Source of the DNA: Todiramphus chloris collaris | Lineage: Eukaryota; Chordata; Aves; Coraciiformes; Alcedinidae | Length of the DNA: 64,000 bases | Direction of reading: 5' to 3' | NCBI GenBank assembly: GCA_025345505.1 | Contig: JANVCC010000049.1 | Coordinates: 6,512,588 to 6,576,587, forward strand | Shown: positions 13,550 through 25,110 of the stretch, piece by piece | Position numbering within the stretch: position 1 is the stretch's first letter | How the letters are laid out: each line of letters begins with the position of its first letter | Notes under the pieces: generated by a model | Databases searched by the model: none | Seen by the model: the letters and a program-made list of their open reading frames with translations, nothing else | What the model was told of the DNA's origin: nothing | Translations under genes and position numbers: made by a program

Positions 13550-14040
13550 CCTCAAATATGAACAAATTTTAAATGTATTCAATAAAGACCAGTAAAGTTT
13601 GAAAATGGATGTATAAATATTTATGAAAGTACAACACAAATATTACAAAAGCTCATCTGATTAAGACAAGAGCTATGACAATTCTTGTGAATTTTTAATA
13701 TTAAAAATAAACATTACATTAATGAGTCTTCATTATATCATTAAACATTTTACTTTGTTTTCTGTAGAGAATTTTATTTTTACTTGACATACTTTTTAAA
13801 GTGTCTAATGGGCTTTTATGACATTTGTAAATGAGGCAAAACATAAGGAATACAAGAGTTAATTCTTTATATTCATCACTAATTCAGACTAATTTATCAT
13901 AAGGGAAATAATAGGGAAGTAATCTTTTCCTTTTTTAAATTTACATATAAATAGGTCTAAATCACAAAATTGGGATACTGATTTTAAATACTCCAGAGTC
14001 CAAACTGACTTAATGTGGGGTTTCACTGTAATTTATTATA
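13550..14040. other. Very A/T-rich block with an 18-bp perfect palindrome
   Basis: About 490 bases are strongly A/T-rich and almost free of CpG and of long simple repeats. A perfect 18-base palindrome, ATTTTTAATATTAAAAAT, lies at 13691-13708. There are many TAAT, ATTA and TTTATG words of the kind bound by homeodomain proteins. This texture is common in conserved non-coding enhancers of developmental genes and equally in neutral A/T-rich DNA. Only alignment to other birds or reptiles would separate the two. Confidence 0.25.
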
Positions 14041-14067
14041 GCATAGTAAGGACCTGTTTTCTTTCTC

Positions 14068-14084
14068 AAAAAAAAAAAAAAAAA
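14068..14084. repeat. A17 homopolymer
   Basis: Seventeen consecutive A residues after a CT-rich stretch. No tail-bearing element is recognisable upstream. Confidence 0.9.
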
Positions 14085-16856
14085 GAAAACCAGCAGTTCA
14101 GAGATGCTAGAAATTGGAGATTGCTCTGATGTGGCTTCCATGGAACCAGCAAATATGATCTATTCCAACCCAGTTCTTTGGGGCCTTGGGAACTAAGCTT
14201 TTAAATGTCATAGCCTGGTTTTGTCCTACAGCATTGACGTTGGACTGTAATCCTGCTTCCCCTTTGTCAGTGAGGAGAATAAGTAGCTCTGGTCCACAAT
14301 GAAAACTGGGAACCCAATATTTCTTGGTTCTTTACCTAGGTGCTTAGTGGGCTGGCTGGCTTCAGGTGGTAAGGTCCGTTAAGGTGGGAGCAGAGAGCGT
14401 AAGGAAAGGGTTTACCAGTTGGAGTGCTGCCCTCCAACGCTCTCACCTGTGCTTTGGGTACAGTCTCTTATGGTGATACTAGAGCTACGTTTGCAGTTAA
14501 TGTGTTTGTTGTGGATGTGTTGGAGATCCGCTTGTTAGCTCTACAGCAGTAATGTGTGCAGCAGCGTGATGAACTCGGGAGTGATTGTGATCATGTATTT
14601 ATATAGCGTGTCTCGCGCAAATGGAATTCAGAATGCATTTGGCTTCCCTAGCTGGCTGCAAGGGAATGAGAAGCTCCTGATCCTGCCTCACACCGCTCGC
14701 TTTTCAACAAACTGTATTGAGTGGGTGCTGGGATAGGCATGGTGATCCTTCTCTTCTTAAAAATTGATCTTTTGCCATATTCTGTCCACATGGGTTAGGG
14801 AAAAGGGTCATCTTTCATGAGCAAGACTTAATGTTACACAAATAGTGCATGTCCTTCAAATGTCCTTCTCCTATGGCCCTGCCCCACACAGCTGCTAGTT
14901 AAGAAATGCAAACCTGCCTATCCCATCCTATTGATCCCCCAAGAAACCAACATTGAGGCTGCTGGCCTTTGCATCCATGGAAAAAGTTAATCATTAATCC
15001 TTCTGCATTTGATATTGTGGAACTCACATTGTGTGTGGTGTTTACATGAATGATATTCATCCCAAGTGTTACTACGAAGAGGCTGGGCAGCCCAGTACAG
15101 GTGGTGGTATCTTTTAAGAAAGCGTAATCTGATCCAAGACAGTTTCTTTAACATTTGTGTTGAGGGTATTACCCGTCTCTTTGCCGTTTCCTCAGGCCAT
15201 GTCTTCTGTATGGGAATTTACACTACAGTGCTTCCATTCCTGTGGTTCCATCATTGCAACCTCCAGTAATTTACTGGATTAAGCAATATCTTTGAAAACC
15301 TAGGATTGCCCCAGTGCACAGCATCCGTGTTAGTGTTTTGCACTGTGCATTCATAGGGATGTTGTTAAAGGGGATCCTATTTCTTTAATGGTCAAAGGGC
15401 ATCAGTTTTCTGAATTTCTCTCAAATCTAATACTGTGCTAAGACCTCTTCTGCCATTCGATTTATGCACCCAACTAAGCAAAGCAAATACTGACACTCTC
15501 TGTGCATGGAATAACAAGCACGTTTCTTCACAAACATTTGAATTTCTGTCAAACATTTTAGCACGTTTACTTCTTGACTTGCCCTCCCTCTTTGTGCATT
15601 TTTTAAGCAAATTAACTCAGAAGAAAAAAGTAGTTTACAGATCAAAAGGAAATGTTGAATTATACACTTTCTTATTCTCTCTCTCCCAAGACTGGTAAAT
15701 GCCTCTTCTCAAACAGAAACTTGAATGCTGCCACATTTTTCACACTTCTCCACTGATCCAGTTCCAATGTGATTATCTTACACTGTTCATGCAGGAATGA
15801 ATTTTACAAGAAAGGCAAGGACTAGAAATCTCCCTACTCCTCAGAAAAGGTGAATTTCTTTAGGAAACTGGCTGACCAGTCCTACCTGCAGGTTCCTGTT
15901 GGCTATAGTTTCCTTTTATACGCTTCTCCTACTTTTTGGAAATCTGACACCTCTGCTAATTATTGATCTTTTGTGATGTCTCAAGAAGTCTGCCTGGAGC
16001 TGAACACAATGTGCATTGGAACAGACTAAAGTTATGACAAAAGAAGAGAATTCCCCCCGGCCCTGGCTTTCAGATCAATTTCTGTAGCGTTTCTGATAAA
16101 ATGAACAAAACAAAAACTTTATTAGGCTATAGAGTTACAGACTTATTAGATATTCTAGATTTCTCCTTCATTTATGATCTTTTTATAAAATTCTTTCTGT
16201 ATAGCATCATGGTGCGTGATAAAGACTGAAAAGTAGGAGCCCTGCTGTGTTTTTATTTTCTTTCTCAAGCTTTTCCTAACCTGGCCTCATGCTTTGTCTG
16301 GCCAAGCTGTTCAGAAACTTTTAGCCCCCCAGGTAGGTATTGTACAAAGATTGGCTAAATCCTACGGTTCAGGCTAAACGTCTAACAGCGCTGGGCTATG
16401 AATTGAGGGAAGGAAGAGGGATGAATGAGGTGAAGACTCATATTTGTCTTCTTTCTACATCATTATTTTTTAATTTACAAATCTTCCAGTGTAATGAGAA
16501 GTGATTGACCCTGTTTTGAATTATATTAGGGGAGATATGGTGATTTCTAGCATTCATCACTTCAGTTCCTTACCTTTTCCTGGTCTTGCTCTTTCTCAGA
16601 CTTTGAGAATGATAGTTGGCTTTTTAGGACAATGACTTTACTATCTAGAGAATGAGGCTAGCGTAAGGCATGCTGGTGTTTATGAAGCTTTTTAAGAACC
16701 TCCTGAAAAAGGACAATATGTTGTCTAAGTATCGTGGAACAAAGTTTTCTGATTTATTATTGCTCCAAAACATGACCATGACCCTGAACAAGCTATTAGG
16801 TTTTGGATAATTTACATTTCAAATAATGTCAGTGTCTAAGCCCCAGAAGCTCCCAT

Positions 16857-16892
16857 ATAAATAAATAAATAATAAAAACAACAAAAAAAAAA
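16857..16892. repeat. A-rich low-complexity tract with (ATAA)n
   Basis: Three to four ATAA units grade into A runs broken by single C residues. It might mark the tail of an old retroposon, but I see no body for one. Confidence 0.8.
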
Positions 16893-17131
16893 GGGAAAGT
16901 AGTGTTAAACATTTTATTTGGAAAGAAATCAGAGGTCAGAAGAGGGCAAGGACTGAATACACTCACAGATTCTGTTATGCTGGCCTTAATGTAACTTCTG
17001 AAGCATATTTGAAATAATTGGGTCTGCTGGAAACCTTCCAAAATATTTCAAGGGGCCAACAGAAGAATTGGCTATGCTGTATCTCTACTTTAGCTACAGA
17101 GTCTTAATTCTTAGATGTATAAAAGTCTTCT

Positions 17132-17164
17132 AAAAAGAAAAAAAAAAAGGGGAGGGGGGGGAGA
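17132..17164. repeat. Purine tract grading from A-rich to G-rich
   Basis: Thirty-three consecutive purines, starting A-rich and ending with a run of G. The asymmetric purine strand could form triplex or quadruplex structures; this is inference. Confidence 0.85.
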
Positions 17165-19539
17165 TTTTCTTAGAACTCTTCACTTGGTCTTATTAAAATA
17201 GCACTTCTCTGTAGAGATGAGTTAATCATGATTGCCAGACTAAAGATTCTGTTAAACATAAAAGCTGTCACAGCCCTTGTAGTGAACTGCAGCTTAGAGA
17301 GAAAAAAGCCTGAGATGATGCTGTTAGAGAAAAGGTTGTTCAAATTGTACAGACACCCATCATAATTTGTGCTAATGATAAATAAACATGCAGCAGAAGG
17401 AGAAAAAGATCCACAAAAGGCAAAAGAGCTCCAAACACGCTGTTCTCTCTGTCCAAATGTGCTCAAAGAGGGAATCTGCGCCTTATCTAGAGGAATGCCA
17501 GAGATGTTAAAAGGTAGAAAAAACAGATTTATTGCAGCTAGCTGAGCTGGTATCATCATTACTCTGTCTTATCTCTGAGCAGCTCTCTTCTACAGCAACG
17601 TCTTCTTCAAGATCAAATGCCACCAAAAAGCATTGCTTCTGGGGTGAGATCAGTCTGCCGATTGTTCAGTTCTACAAAGTACAACAGCATGAGAACAGAA
17701 GTGACTTGACATCTAATTTACTCACACGAATAGCCACGCATTAACTGACTGGCAATTTCCCTTAGGCAACAGCAGCTGGCTTGCTAGCTGTAGACTTTCT
17801 GGTTTTGCTTTGTTCATGCTTCTGAAATCAGTCAGACTTACCTGGAGTTGTCTGTAGCAGGAGATAGCCCTAGCCACAGTAGATGGTACTTTATCAGTTG
17901 TCTTTTAATGGGCAGATATTAAATCATTACTGTACTATGACTTCTTGATAGCTCAAAGAATTCATAGTAACCTTGACACCTCTTCAGAATCTTCTTGTCT
18001 AAGCCAAGGAGTCTGGAGAGACATTAGGTTGAGAACAGTCTTTGACTGACTGGTCTGGCTTTGTCAAATATTATGGAAAGTGTTATCATGAAGAGGCATT
18101 GCTATGAGCCAAGTGGAGCTACATTTTATGTTGTACATAAGGTAAGATATATAGGAACGCATATGAGTTTCGATCAGTAAGAACAGTCATTTTACAGCGT
18201 TAGTATTTCCAGTTAATTTTATATTCAGGTTTGAGAAGTGCTTCACTTCTTGCAAAAGGAATTCTATAAGAGCAGTTTATAAAAATTACAGAAGAAAAGT
18301 GAAAAGGCAAATTGCACTAATCCAAGTTTGAAGAGCCCTTCTTGTGATCTTTAGGGATTGAGTCCCAAAGAAAAGATCAGCTTGTGATTGAGATCTGAAA
18401 CAGTTTTCTTGAGTGTCTACTCAGAGATGCAGAATGAACCCCTCAGAAAAGCAGTGACAATATGCCAAGTAAAGGCACTTGCCCCACATGGGCTGAAGTT
18501 TCTGGAGAACGTACAATGCTTCTTGTGCTTATGCAGCATGAGCGTGGTGGTGAATTCAAAATAGCGCAACAAAGGAGAGCCGAGACAACTACCTCTGACA
18601 AGTGTGCCAAGCCTCCAGGAACTGGCACAGATTACCCTGCTATAAGAAGGTGCCACAGGAGACTGTCTATCAAAAGTTATGCTGGCAGAAATGAGGTGTC
18701 ACATAATCTCTATGAAAACATGAGGAAAAAGGAGATACAATTTGCAGAAAAGGCCACTTGCCATCATTTAGTAAACGGCAAGTGTAAAAATTAGTATGGA
18801 TAGGCAAGTGTTATTTTACTGCCTACTGCACATGCGTTTTCCAAGAAGTTAAGGGTACCATCACTTACACTCCTGCAGGATTTGGGTCACCTTGTTGATC
18901 TCCTTTAGTCCACCCCAAGAAAAGAAGCGCTGGTGCCAGTGCTTTGACCCACAACCAGAGCATCATTGTCCCACTGTATTTGTACAGCACCATTGTTGTG
19001 CACACTGCTTTGCCTTGAAGGGTGGGACAGGACAATACTGTGGGAATGGTAGGAAATGTTTACCCAAGAAAAAGAGGATTGCTATTTCATCTTGACTTTA
19101 CATGTTTATTGGGGTTTGAGACTATTTAGTGGATGGAAGCAGAGACTTTTTTTTCTCATCTCAAGGCATGTGCCCAACTGTGCTGCAGTTCACAATTGCC
19201 AGGTATTAAAGGAGGAATAAAATATTCAAATCAGGTTGCTGTAGTTAAGTTCTTCATGTCTGGACTGTCTTTCGAGATATTCTGTATTTCTCTCCCACTA
19301 CTAGGCCACAAAAGTTTTTCAGACCCACCATGGTATTTATATTTACCACTTCTCTAATTGCCTTCACTAAGTGCTACACTTCAATCATTTTAGCCATGGA
19401 ATATGGAGGGCTATGGCAAAATATGTCTGTGTGCGTCCTCATGTAGATATGTGTGGAGAGGGATTTATTAGCTATTGCTGTCACATCCCTAATGTGCCAC
19501 TTCAGACCTGAACCTGCTGGGTGCCTTCAACTCCCTCAG

Positions 19540-19618
19540 CTTGATTTTTCAGTTGCAGTCACTCCCTGTGGGTCTGATTGATTTCAGTGGGATTGTGGCT
19601 GCTCAGCACCTTTGTAAG
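19540..19618. mobile_element. Relic resembling a palindromic MITE of archosaurs and turtles
   Basis: The segment reads TTGATTTTTCAG ... GATTGATTTCAGTGGGATT ... GGCTGCTCAGCACCTTTG. I recall the pattern CTGATTTTCAGAGGTGCTGAGCACC ... CATTGACTTCAATGGGA ... GGTGCTCAGCACC from dispersed palindromic elements in turtle, crocodile and bird genomes. The right arm is well preserved and the left arm decayed. Nearby at 19643-19659 is AAGGTGCTCAGCACCTT, an odd-length palindrome that shares the CTCAGCACCTT word. The family identification is from memory and moderate in confidence. Confidence 0.4.
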
Positions 19619-19844
19619 GGCTGTCCCCGGCTGTCCTTGGTGAAGGTGCTCAGCACCTTGCCACATCAGACTTCTCCCAGCATGTCTTCGGTCATGCATC
19701 ATGGCCAAGTAACTCCAAAGCTGACAGCAGCCTTTTCAGAGTATTTAACAGTTCCACACCACCCAAGGAAATGTAGTTGTTCCTGAATAGCTTGCAACTG
19801 GTGATGAATACTACAGTTATGATAAAAAGTTCAGCTGTATCACA

Positions 19845-20110
19845 TATCTCCTTTCCTTGTCCCATCATTCAGACAGTCTGTATAGCAATTCTTTTCCTTA
19901 CTGTATCTCTCAAATGCTTTCCATCCCCTGATGCTGAGTGCTCTTTATAGTATTATGTCAGTGATCCCCTTACACTGCATATCTGTTCCTCGTCCTGCCT
20001 CTCAAATGCTTCTTATAATACCGCATCTCTCTTCCCTGTAATCTCTCTGAGATACTTATAATGCTTCCTTTCCTTGTCATACCTTTCAGATGCTCTATAT
20101 ATTATAACCT
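19845..20110. repeat. Decayed minisatellite, period about 46 bp
   Basis: Related words recur at regular spacing: TCTCAAATGCT at 19908 and 20000 (92 bases apart, two periods), CTCTGAGATACT near 20044, and TTTCAGATGCT at 20084. Each is preceded by a TTCCTTGTC or TTCCCTGTA-like block and followed by a CTTATAATA or CTATATATTATA-like block. About five to six units can be placed, the third being heavily diverged. No unit is intact and the consensus is non-coding. This appears to be an old tandem expansion. Confidence 0.65.
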
Positions 20111-23100
20111 GAACATTTCTGTGCTCACCTAGCCAGAAAGATTCCCAACGTTCTGAACGACAAAAACGATCTAAAGAAAGATGACGTAGTGAAAAAGTAA
20201 AGGTTACATCTTACTGCACTCAAGAAGGATCAGTGTGGCTTTTCATGTCTACTAGCCAAGCAAGGGCTGAGGCTACAGCATCAGTTGTATTTCCAATTTG
20301 CCTGGCAAATACAATGAAATTTCGCAGTTCTGGTCATTGTGTTGCCAGAAACCTGCCCTGGCAGCATGCAAGAAAACCTAGACATTGATGTAGCTCACTG
20401 AAAGGATGTTCCTGTCTATCAGACAGAGAATTAAAGTCTCCACTAGGTAGTAAGTTGTACACCTTCATTCAAACTATGGAAATAGTTGTCCGCAGCGTAA
20501 TTTGGCAAAGCATGCTCGGAAAGGCAAATTCTCTGCGGTCTCCCTGAAGTCAGTGAGACCATGCTAAGTTTAAACTACCTCCCTATTTGACCTAAGCACT
20601 TCTGCAAATTGTCTAAGCCTGTTTTTTGAAATGCAATACAAGGATTGCTTATGCTACAAACCGTATCTCTCTCCACCTGGTTTCACTGGGACAGAACCCT
20701 AGGCCTGCCATGGTTTGCAGGCCATTAACAACTTGGAGTCAGACAGGAAATCTGTCCGAGTTGGCTACAGGTGTATCCCAGACTATAAATGTCATGCTCA
20801 CAATAAAGGGGGAAGTTTGCTGAGGATGAGGGAGGTTTCCTACTTGGGTTCTTCCTGACCCTGCTCCTGAGGACTGTCTTCCTGCTCATTGGGACCACTG
20901 TACATTTGCTGGGCTGAGTATAACTTTGTTTTCTTTTTACTGGCAGTAGTATTAATCTGGGCTGTTTCATTACATCTGTTTTCCTCTCAACCTGCCAGTC
21001 TCCAATCCTTTTCCCAATCCCCCTTCTCGGTTGGGGAGAGGTCACTGGGTGAAAGAGCAACTGGTGTAGTTTAGTCCTAGATAGGGGCTAAATGTAGACA
21101 ACCTTGCAGCCCTTCCTCCCAGTGTTTCGCTGTGTGGTTGGACACGCTACCATCGCACGCAGTTGAAGCAGAGTGAAGTCCCAGCACACCAGCTAATCAG
21201 GGAGGAATGGGTGTGCTACTCTATCTCAGTCAGAAATTAGAAATGCAGATGTATTCAGTTTGTATCCAGGGATGCTGTAGCAGGGAACAGTTTTTATTTT
21301 ATGCCTGTTATACAGGAACTGAGGGTCATAGGCAGCATATAAATAGATGGTCATTCAGCGGTAGTGGCTCTGTAGTGTGTGTGGTACCAGTGGGCACTCT
21401 TCTGTTGGGTAGGTACTACCTCCTGCTGTTCAGACCTCTGGTCCCAGGATTGGTGCTATGCATCCACTGCTGTGCTGAGCCCAGGTGGGAAGTAGGGCTC
21501 AGATTTTACCAGGAGCTACCAAGTTCTGGAAGGGATGGGGTTGAATTCCACAGTATGTCCTCTGTGCTTACCACACAGACACCACGTTATCTCTGCTGGT
21601 GAAGTACAGAGAGTCTGGTGAGATCAGTGGCTGCCAGTCACAGTCAGCTCTCTTTCCCAGCCAGTCCTTCTATACCAGCCCCTCTGTATTCTCCTCCCTT
21701 TCCGTACCAGGGGAGAGTCTCACCATTCTTTACTGTAATAACCTTCAAAAGTGACACTTTTGCCCTCCATGATTGTGAGGAGTGACTGCCCCAAGGCAAA
21801 CCCATGCTTTGTGGACAAGAGTGATGCTAGTGCAGCAGTAATATTCCATTCCTCCAGGGCCCCACTGCAACCAAGGCAGCAGACACACTGTTTACATTTT
21901 GCTTAGGCTATATCAGGACTTTAGGCAAAGTAAATCAGATAATTAATAATAATAATAATAATTCTTCCCTCTTCTCCATGTACTTTTGTCTCAAAGTTTT
22001 AGTTGAAATAATCTGTCTTTGAATGATTGCCAAACTAAAATTTTCATGTCTGTTAGGAGTTTTACTGTTACCTTGGCTAAGCGATGTGATACCATCATCA
22101 CTTCCTTTCAGGCTGACGTACCTCATGTCAAGTTTTTCTTTTCATTTTGGCCGGTGGTGATACATTCCTGTTTTACCCTTCCTTATTCATCACACAGAGT
22201 ATGCTCCCTATCCATTCTGTTTCTTCCATCAGCAAGGTTTGCTGCATCTGCTTTGAAGTGATAATACAGGAGTTGTCTAATCAGAGCCTGATTATTCTTT
22301 TGCGTGGAGGTAGTACCGTTTGGATGGTCTCTAATCTCGTTAGCACTACTTTCGTTGTCTCCATCCCACTGATGACATCTGCAATTCTGTCAGTGTGATT
22401 AACATCCCGGTCTGGCTTTTGGCATGTTTAGTCCTGATTTATGCATGTATGGGATGAGGACCAGGCTATCTGACTTTTTCCAGCTTAGGAATTTGATTCC
22501 TCTATATAGGTTTGGGGTTATTTTTCTTCTCTTTAAAGTATGATCCATCTGCTGTTTTCTCCATTCTTTTGTATTACCTAACCAATGAAAATGGTACTTT
22601 TCCTCCAAACAGATAATTTTATTACCATCATACAAGCGTAAGATTGCTCATTGCAGATCTTCCCTTTGAAGACTGAAGTTATAAACCAATTAAGAAAGTG
22701 GCATCATATTGATGGATGTGCTTGGGTATTGTAAATAATTTTATCTGTATCTATATATTGAGGCATGCTAAGAGTTGACTTGGAAGGTACTGATATTATG
22801 AGTGACAGATAATCTACTGTGGTGAATACTCTGCGATTTAGTTCCACAGTAGACTTGGTAACAAGACTTTGCAAATTCCTTTCCTGAAGAATTTGACATT
22901 CACTGTTATTAAGTCAAAAAAGCAGCACTTGCTCCAGATTGCAGAGCTGACATCATACTTATGAATATTTCTCTGTTGAATCTTTATTCTTTGTTATCCT
23001 GGAACTTCTGCTTTAGGTAGACATCTTTATTTTTTTAATTTCAATTTTAATTTCACTGTTTTTTTGTGGAAGTTAGGCTTTGCAGTGGTATCTCACCCCA

Positions 23101-24275
23101 GCATGTGCCATGGAACAAGTCTTTGCAGTAAAGGAATATGGTTGAAATGAATGGTAATTTTCCGTGAATGTCAATCTTACTATGAACTACAGGAAGAATA
23201 GCTTGCTTTATTTTTTTTCAGGGAAGTTGTTATCTGAAAATGGAAAGTTAATTTAGTTCTGGAGCATCTCCAGAATTCTTTTGTGATGGTACTTGTGGTG
23301 CATCCAGACTGTAAGATGGGCAGGCAGAGACATCAAAAAGACATTCTGTGTCCATAGCAGAAAAATCAGCCAGTGAATAACACTGATCAGGCAGGAAAGT
23401 CCAGGAAATAAGTTTTACAGTACAGAATAAAGTGAGAGAAGTGTGTGAAAAAGTGGTGTTGAGAACAGCTCTTAAAGTTCCTTTTTAAGTGTTAGAAAGA
23501 TTAGAAGAATCGCTTTTGTGATTTCTTAGCATTGCCACATGACAAAAGCATTCAGTTTCTGTCTTGCTGACCAAGAATCACCTCCTGCTGCTCCAGCTAG
23601 AAAAGTCGCTGCCTACTGAAAGCACTTTGTATCTGAAAAGAAGTATTGGGTAGAAGGTAATAAAATATTCACTGCCAGTCCCCTGAGTTGGTGAAAACTG
23701 ATCTGGTCTCTGGTTATCAGCTGACAAACATAATTGCAGCTAAGCTGCTGTGGCCACTTGAGAATTTGGCAGCTCTTCTGGTTTAAGAAGTTTGTTGGTG
23801 CTGCTAACATAATAGTGATAATAATAATTAAAATAAAAAAGTTATAGGGAAGTAATTGGGTTTGCTCTTAAATAAAAATACCAGCCTCCCTGTCTCCTCC
23901 TTGGGAAGAAATGGCATTTAAATGTGAAAGTGCAGCTGGAATAGTGAAGCTGGCTGCTCACTGTTGTCTTTCTAGTTGAAACGGGAGAGTAGAGAAGACG
24001 TGGACAGTGGCAGAGAACAGTGTAAAAGTGGGAGTACTGAAGGACTAAAGCTAAACTAAAAACGAGGGGGAAGGGAGATTTTTGGCAGGAAGGAGGAGGG
24101 GAGCAGTTACTGTAATTTGTATTATGTTAGAAACAAGAGGCTCCAGCTGGAGCAAGGGCCTTGCTGACCTGGTGTTTGGCACTCCACTTGAAGGTAGAGC
24201 AATCTTGTGCCGGAGCATTTATAATCTGAATAGGAAGTGAACAAGGAAAATTATCTACTCAGCTCTCTGATTTTT
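20111..24275. other. Non-coding stretch, no supported gene
   Basis: No gene is supported. Open frames of up to 131 codons (21207-21602, +) have no recognisable domain. A short (TAA)n microsatellite occurs at 21944-21962 and a second A/T-rich ATA/AAT patch at 23812-23840. The remainder is single-copy DNA of mixed composition. Confidence 0.65.
21944..21962. repeat. (TAA)n microsatellite
   Basis: Six perfect TAA units plus one base. It is short and probably of limited polymorphism. Confidence 0.9.
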
Positions 24276-24370
24276 TTAGACAGGTAAACAGAAGAAAATT
24301 GAATTTAAGTGACTCGTCCAGAGTTGGATGGTGATTCTGTAGCACAGCTGGGAATAAACCCAGATAATCT
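24276..24370 (+). mobile_element. MIR-like CORE-SINE relic
   Basis: The order of words fits the conserved half of MIR-type SINEs: ACAGGTAAACAGAAG, then AAGTGACTCGTCCAGAG, then GTAGCACAGCTGGGAATAAACCCAG. In the family this reads ACAGATGAGGAAACTGAGG ... AAGTGACTTGCCCAAGG ... GGCAGAGCTGGGATTCGAACCCAG. The copy is old and diverged, as expected for CORE-SINEs in birds. Confidence 0.6.
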
Positions 24371-24909
24371 TTCTTTCAAAGAGCTGGCAGTATTGCTCAT
24401 CTCATTTTATAGTCAGGTCATTGAACCCAGCCCAGTGCCTTTGCTGGCACTCAGAAATCTGTCTGAATGCATCCCAGATCTGTCTCTCTTTCCTGATACA
24501 GAAACTCTTCCAGAAATCTCTCACAGCTTCCCTCAAATGCACGCAATTTTTCTTTCTCTGCTCTTTGCAGGAATTATGTAACCCCAGTAGTTTTTCAGCT
24601 GTGACAGTGTTTCAAACTGCTTGCTTTTCTCCAGTGAGGATGAGAGAAGTCCTTCAGCATTGCTAAGGAGAAACAGATTACTGAAGGGAGTAATGTTTCT
24701 TCTCTGCTCTTTCCCATCAGTTCTTCTAGAGAAGGTTCTGTCATCTAACGGCCATAAAGTGGCTAGGGAGCTACGTGTAGTTTGTAGCAAGCTACAAAAT
24801 GCAGGTTAAGAACAGCTGTTGTTAAACAAAAGGGGTCATAGTCCAAAGGGCACAAGAGGCATGAATATTTTCATCTCACTTATTTTGCTCTTGGTCTCTA
24901 CTGAGCTTT
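24371..24909. other. Non-coding spacer between SINE relic and CR1
   Basis: Short overlapping open frames exist in several phases, with none convincing. I see no other repeat. Confidence 0.6.
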
Positions 24910-25110
24910 TCATAGAATCAGAATGGCTCGGGCTGGAAGGGACCTCCGAAGGTCATCTAGTCCAGCCCCCCTGCAGTGAGCAGGGATACCCTCAACTAGA
25001 CCAGGCTGCCCAGAGCCTCGTCCAACCTCACCTTGAATATCTCCAGGGATGGGGCCTCAACCACCTCCCAGGGTAGCCTATTCCACTGTTTTAGCAGTAC
25101 TAAAACCAGT
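24910..25110 (-). mobile_element. CR1 LINE, 3'-end fragment
   Basis: It begins TCATAGAATCAGAATGG and continues with GGCTGGAAGGGACCT, GGTCATCTAGTCCAGCCCCC, TGCAGTGAGCAGGGA, CCAGGCTGCCCAGAGCCT and CTTGAATATCTCCAGGGATGGGGC. This is the reverse complement of the avian CR1 3' untranslated end, so the element is on the minus strand and 5'-truncated, as nearly all CR1 copies are. The inner end fades out near 25100-25110. No ORF2 reverse transcriptase sequence is retained. Confidence 0.95.

Larger units (their letters stand above)
11401..19539. other. Non-coding stretch, no supported gene
   Basis: No gene is supported. The stretch includes an alternating purine/pyrimidine tract (12455-12483), a very A/T-rich block (13550-14040), an A17 run (14068-14084), an A-rich tract (16857-16892) and a purine tract (17132-17164). 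A cysteine-rich open frame follows a strong splice-acceptor-like site at 18909 and is described among the findings. The remainder is plain single-copy A/T-rich DNA. Confidence 0.65.
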
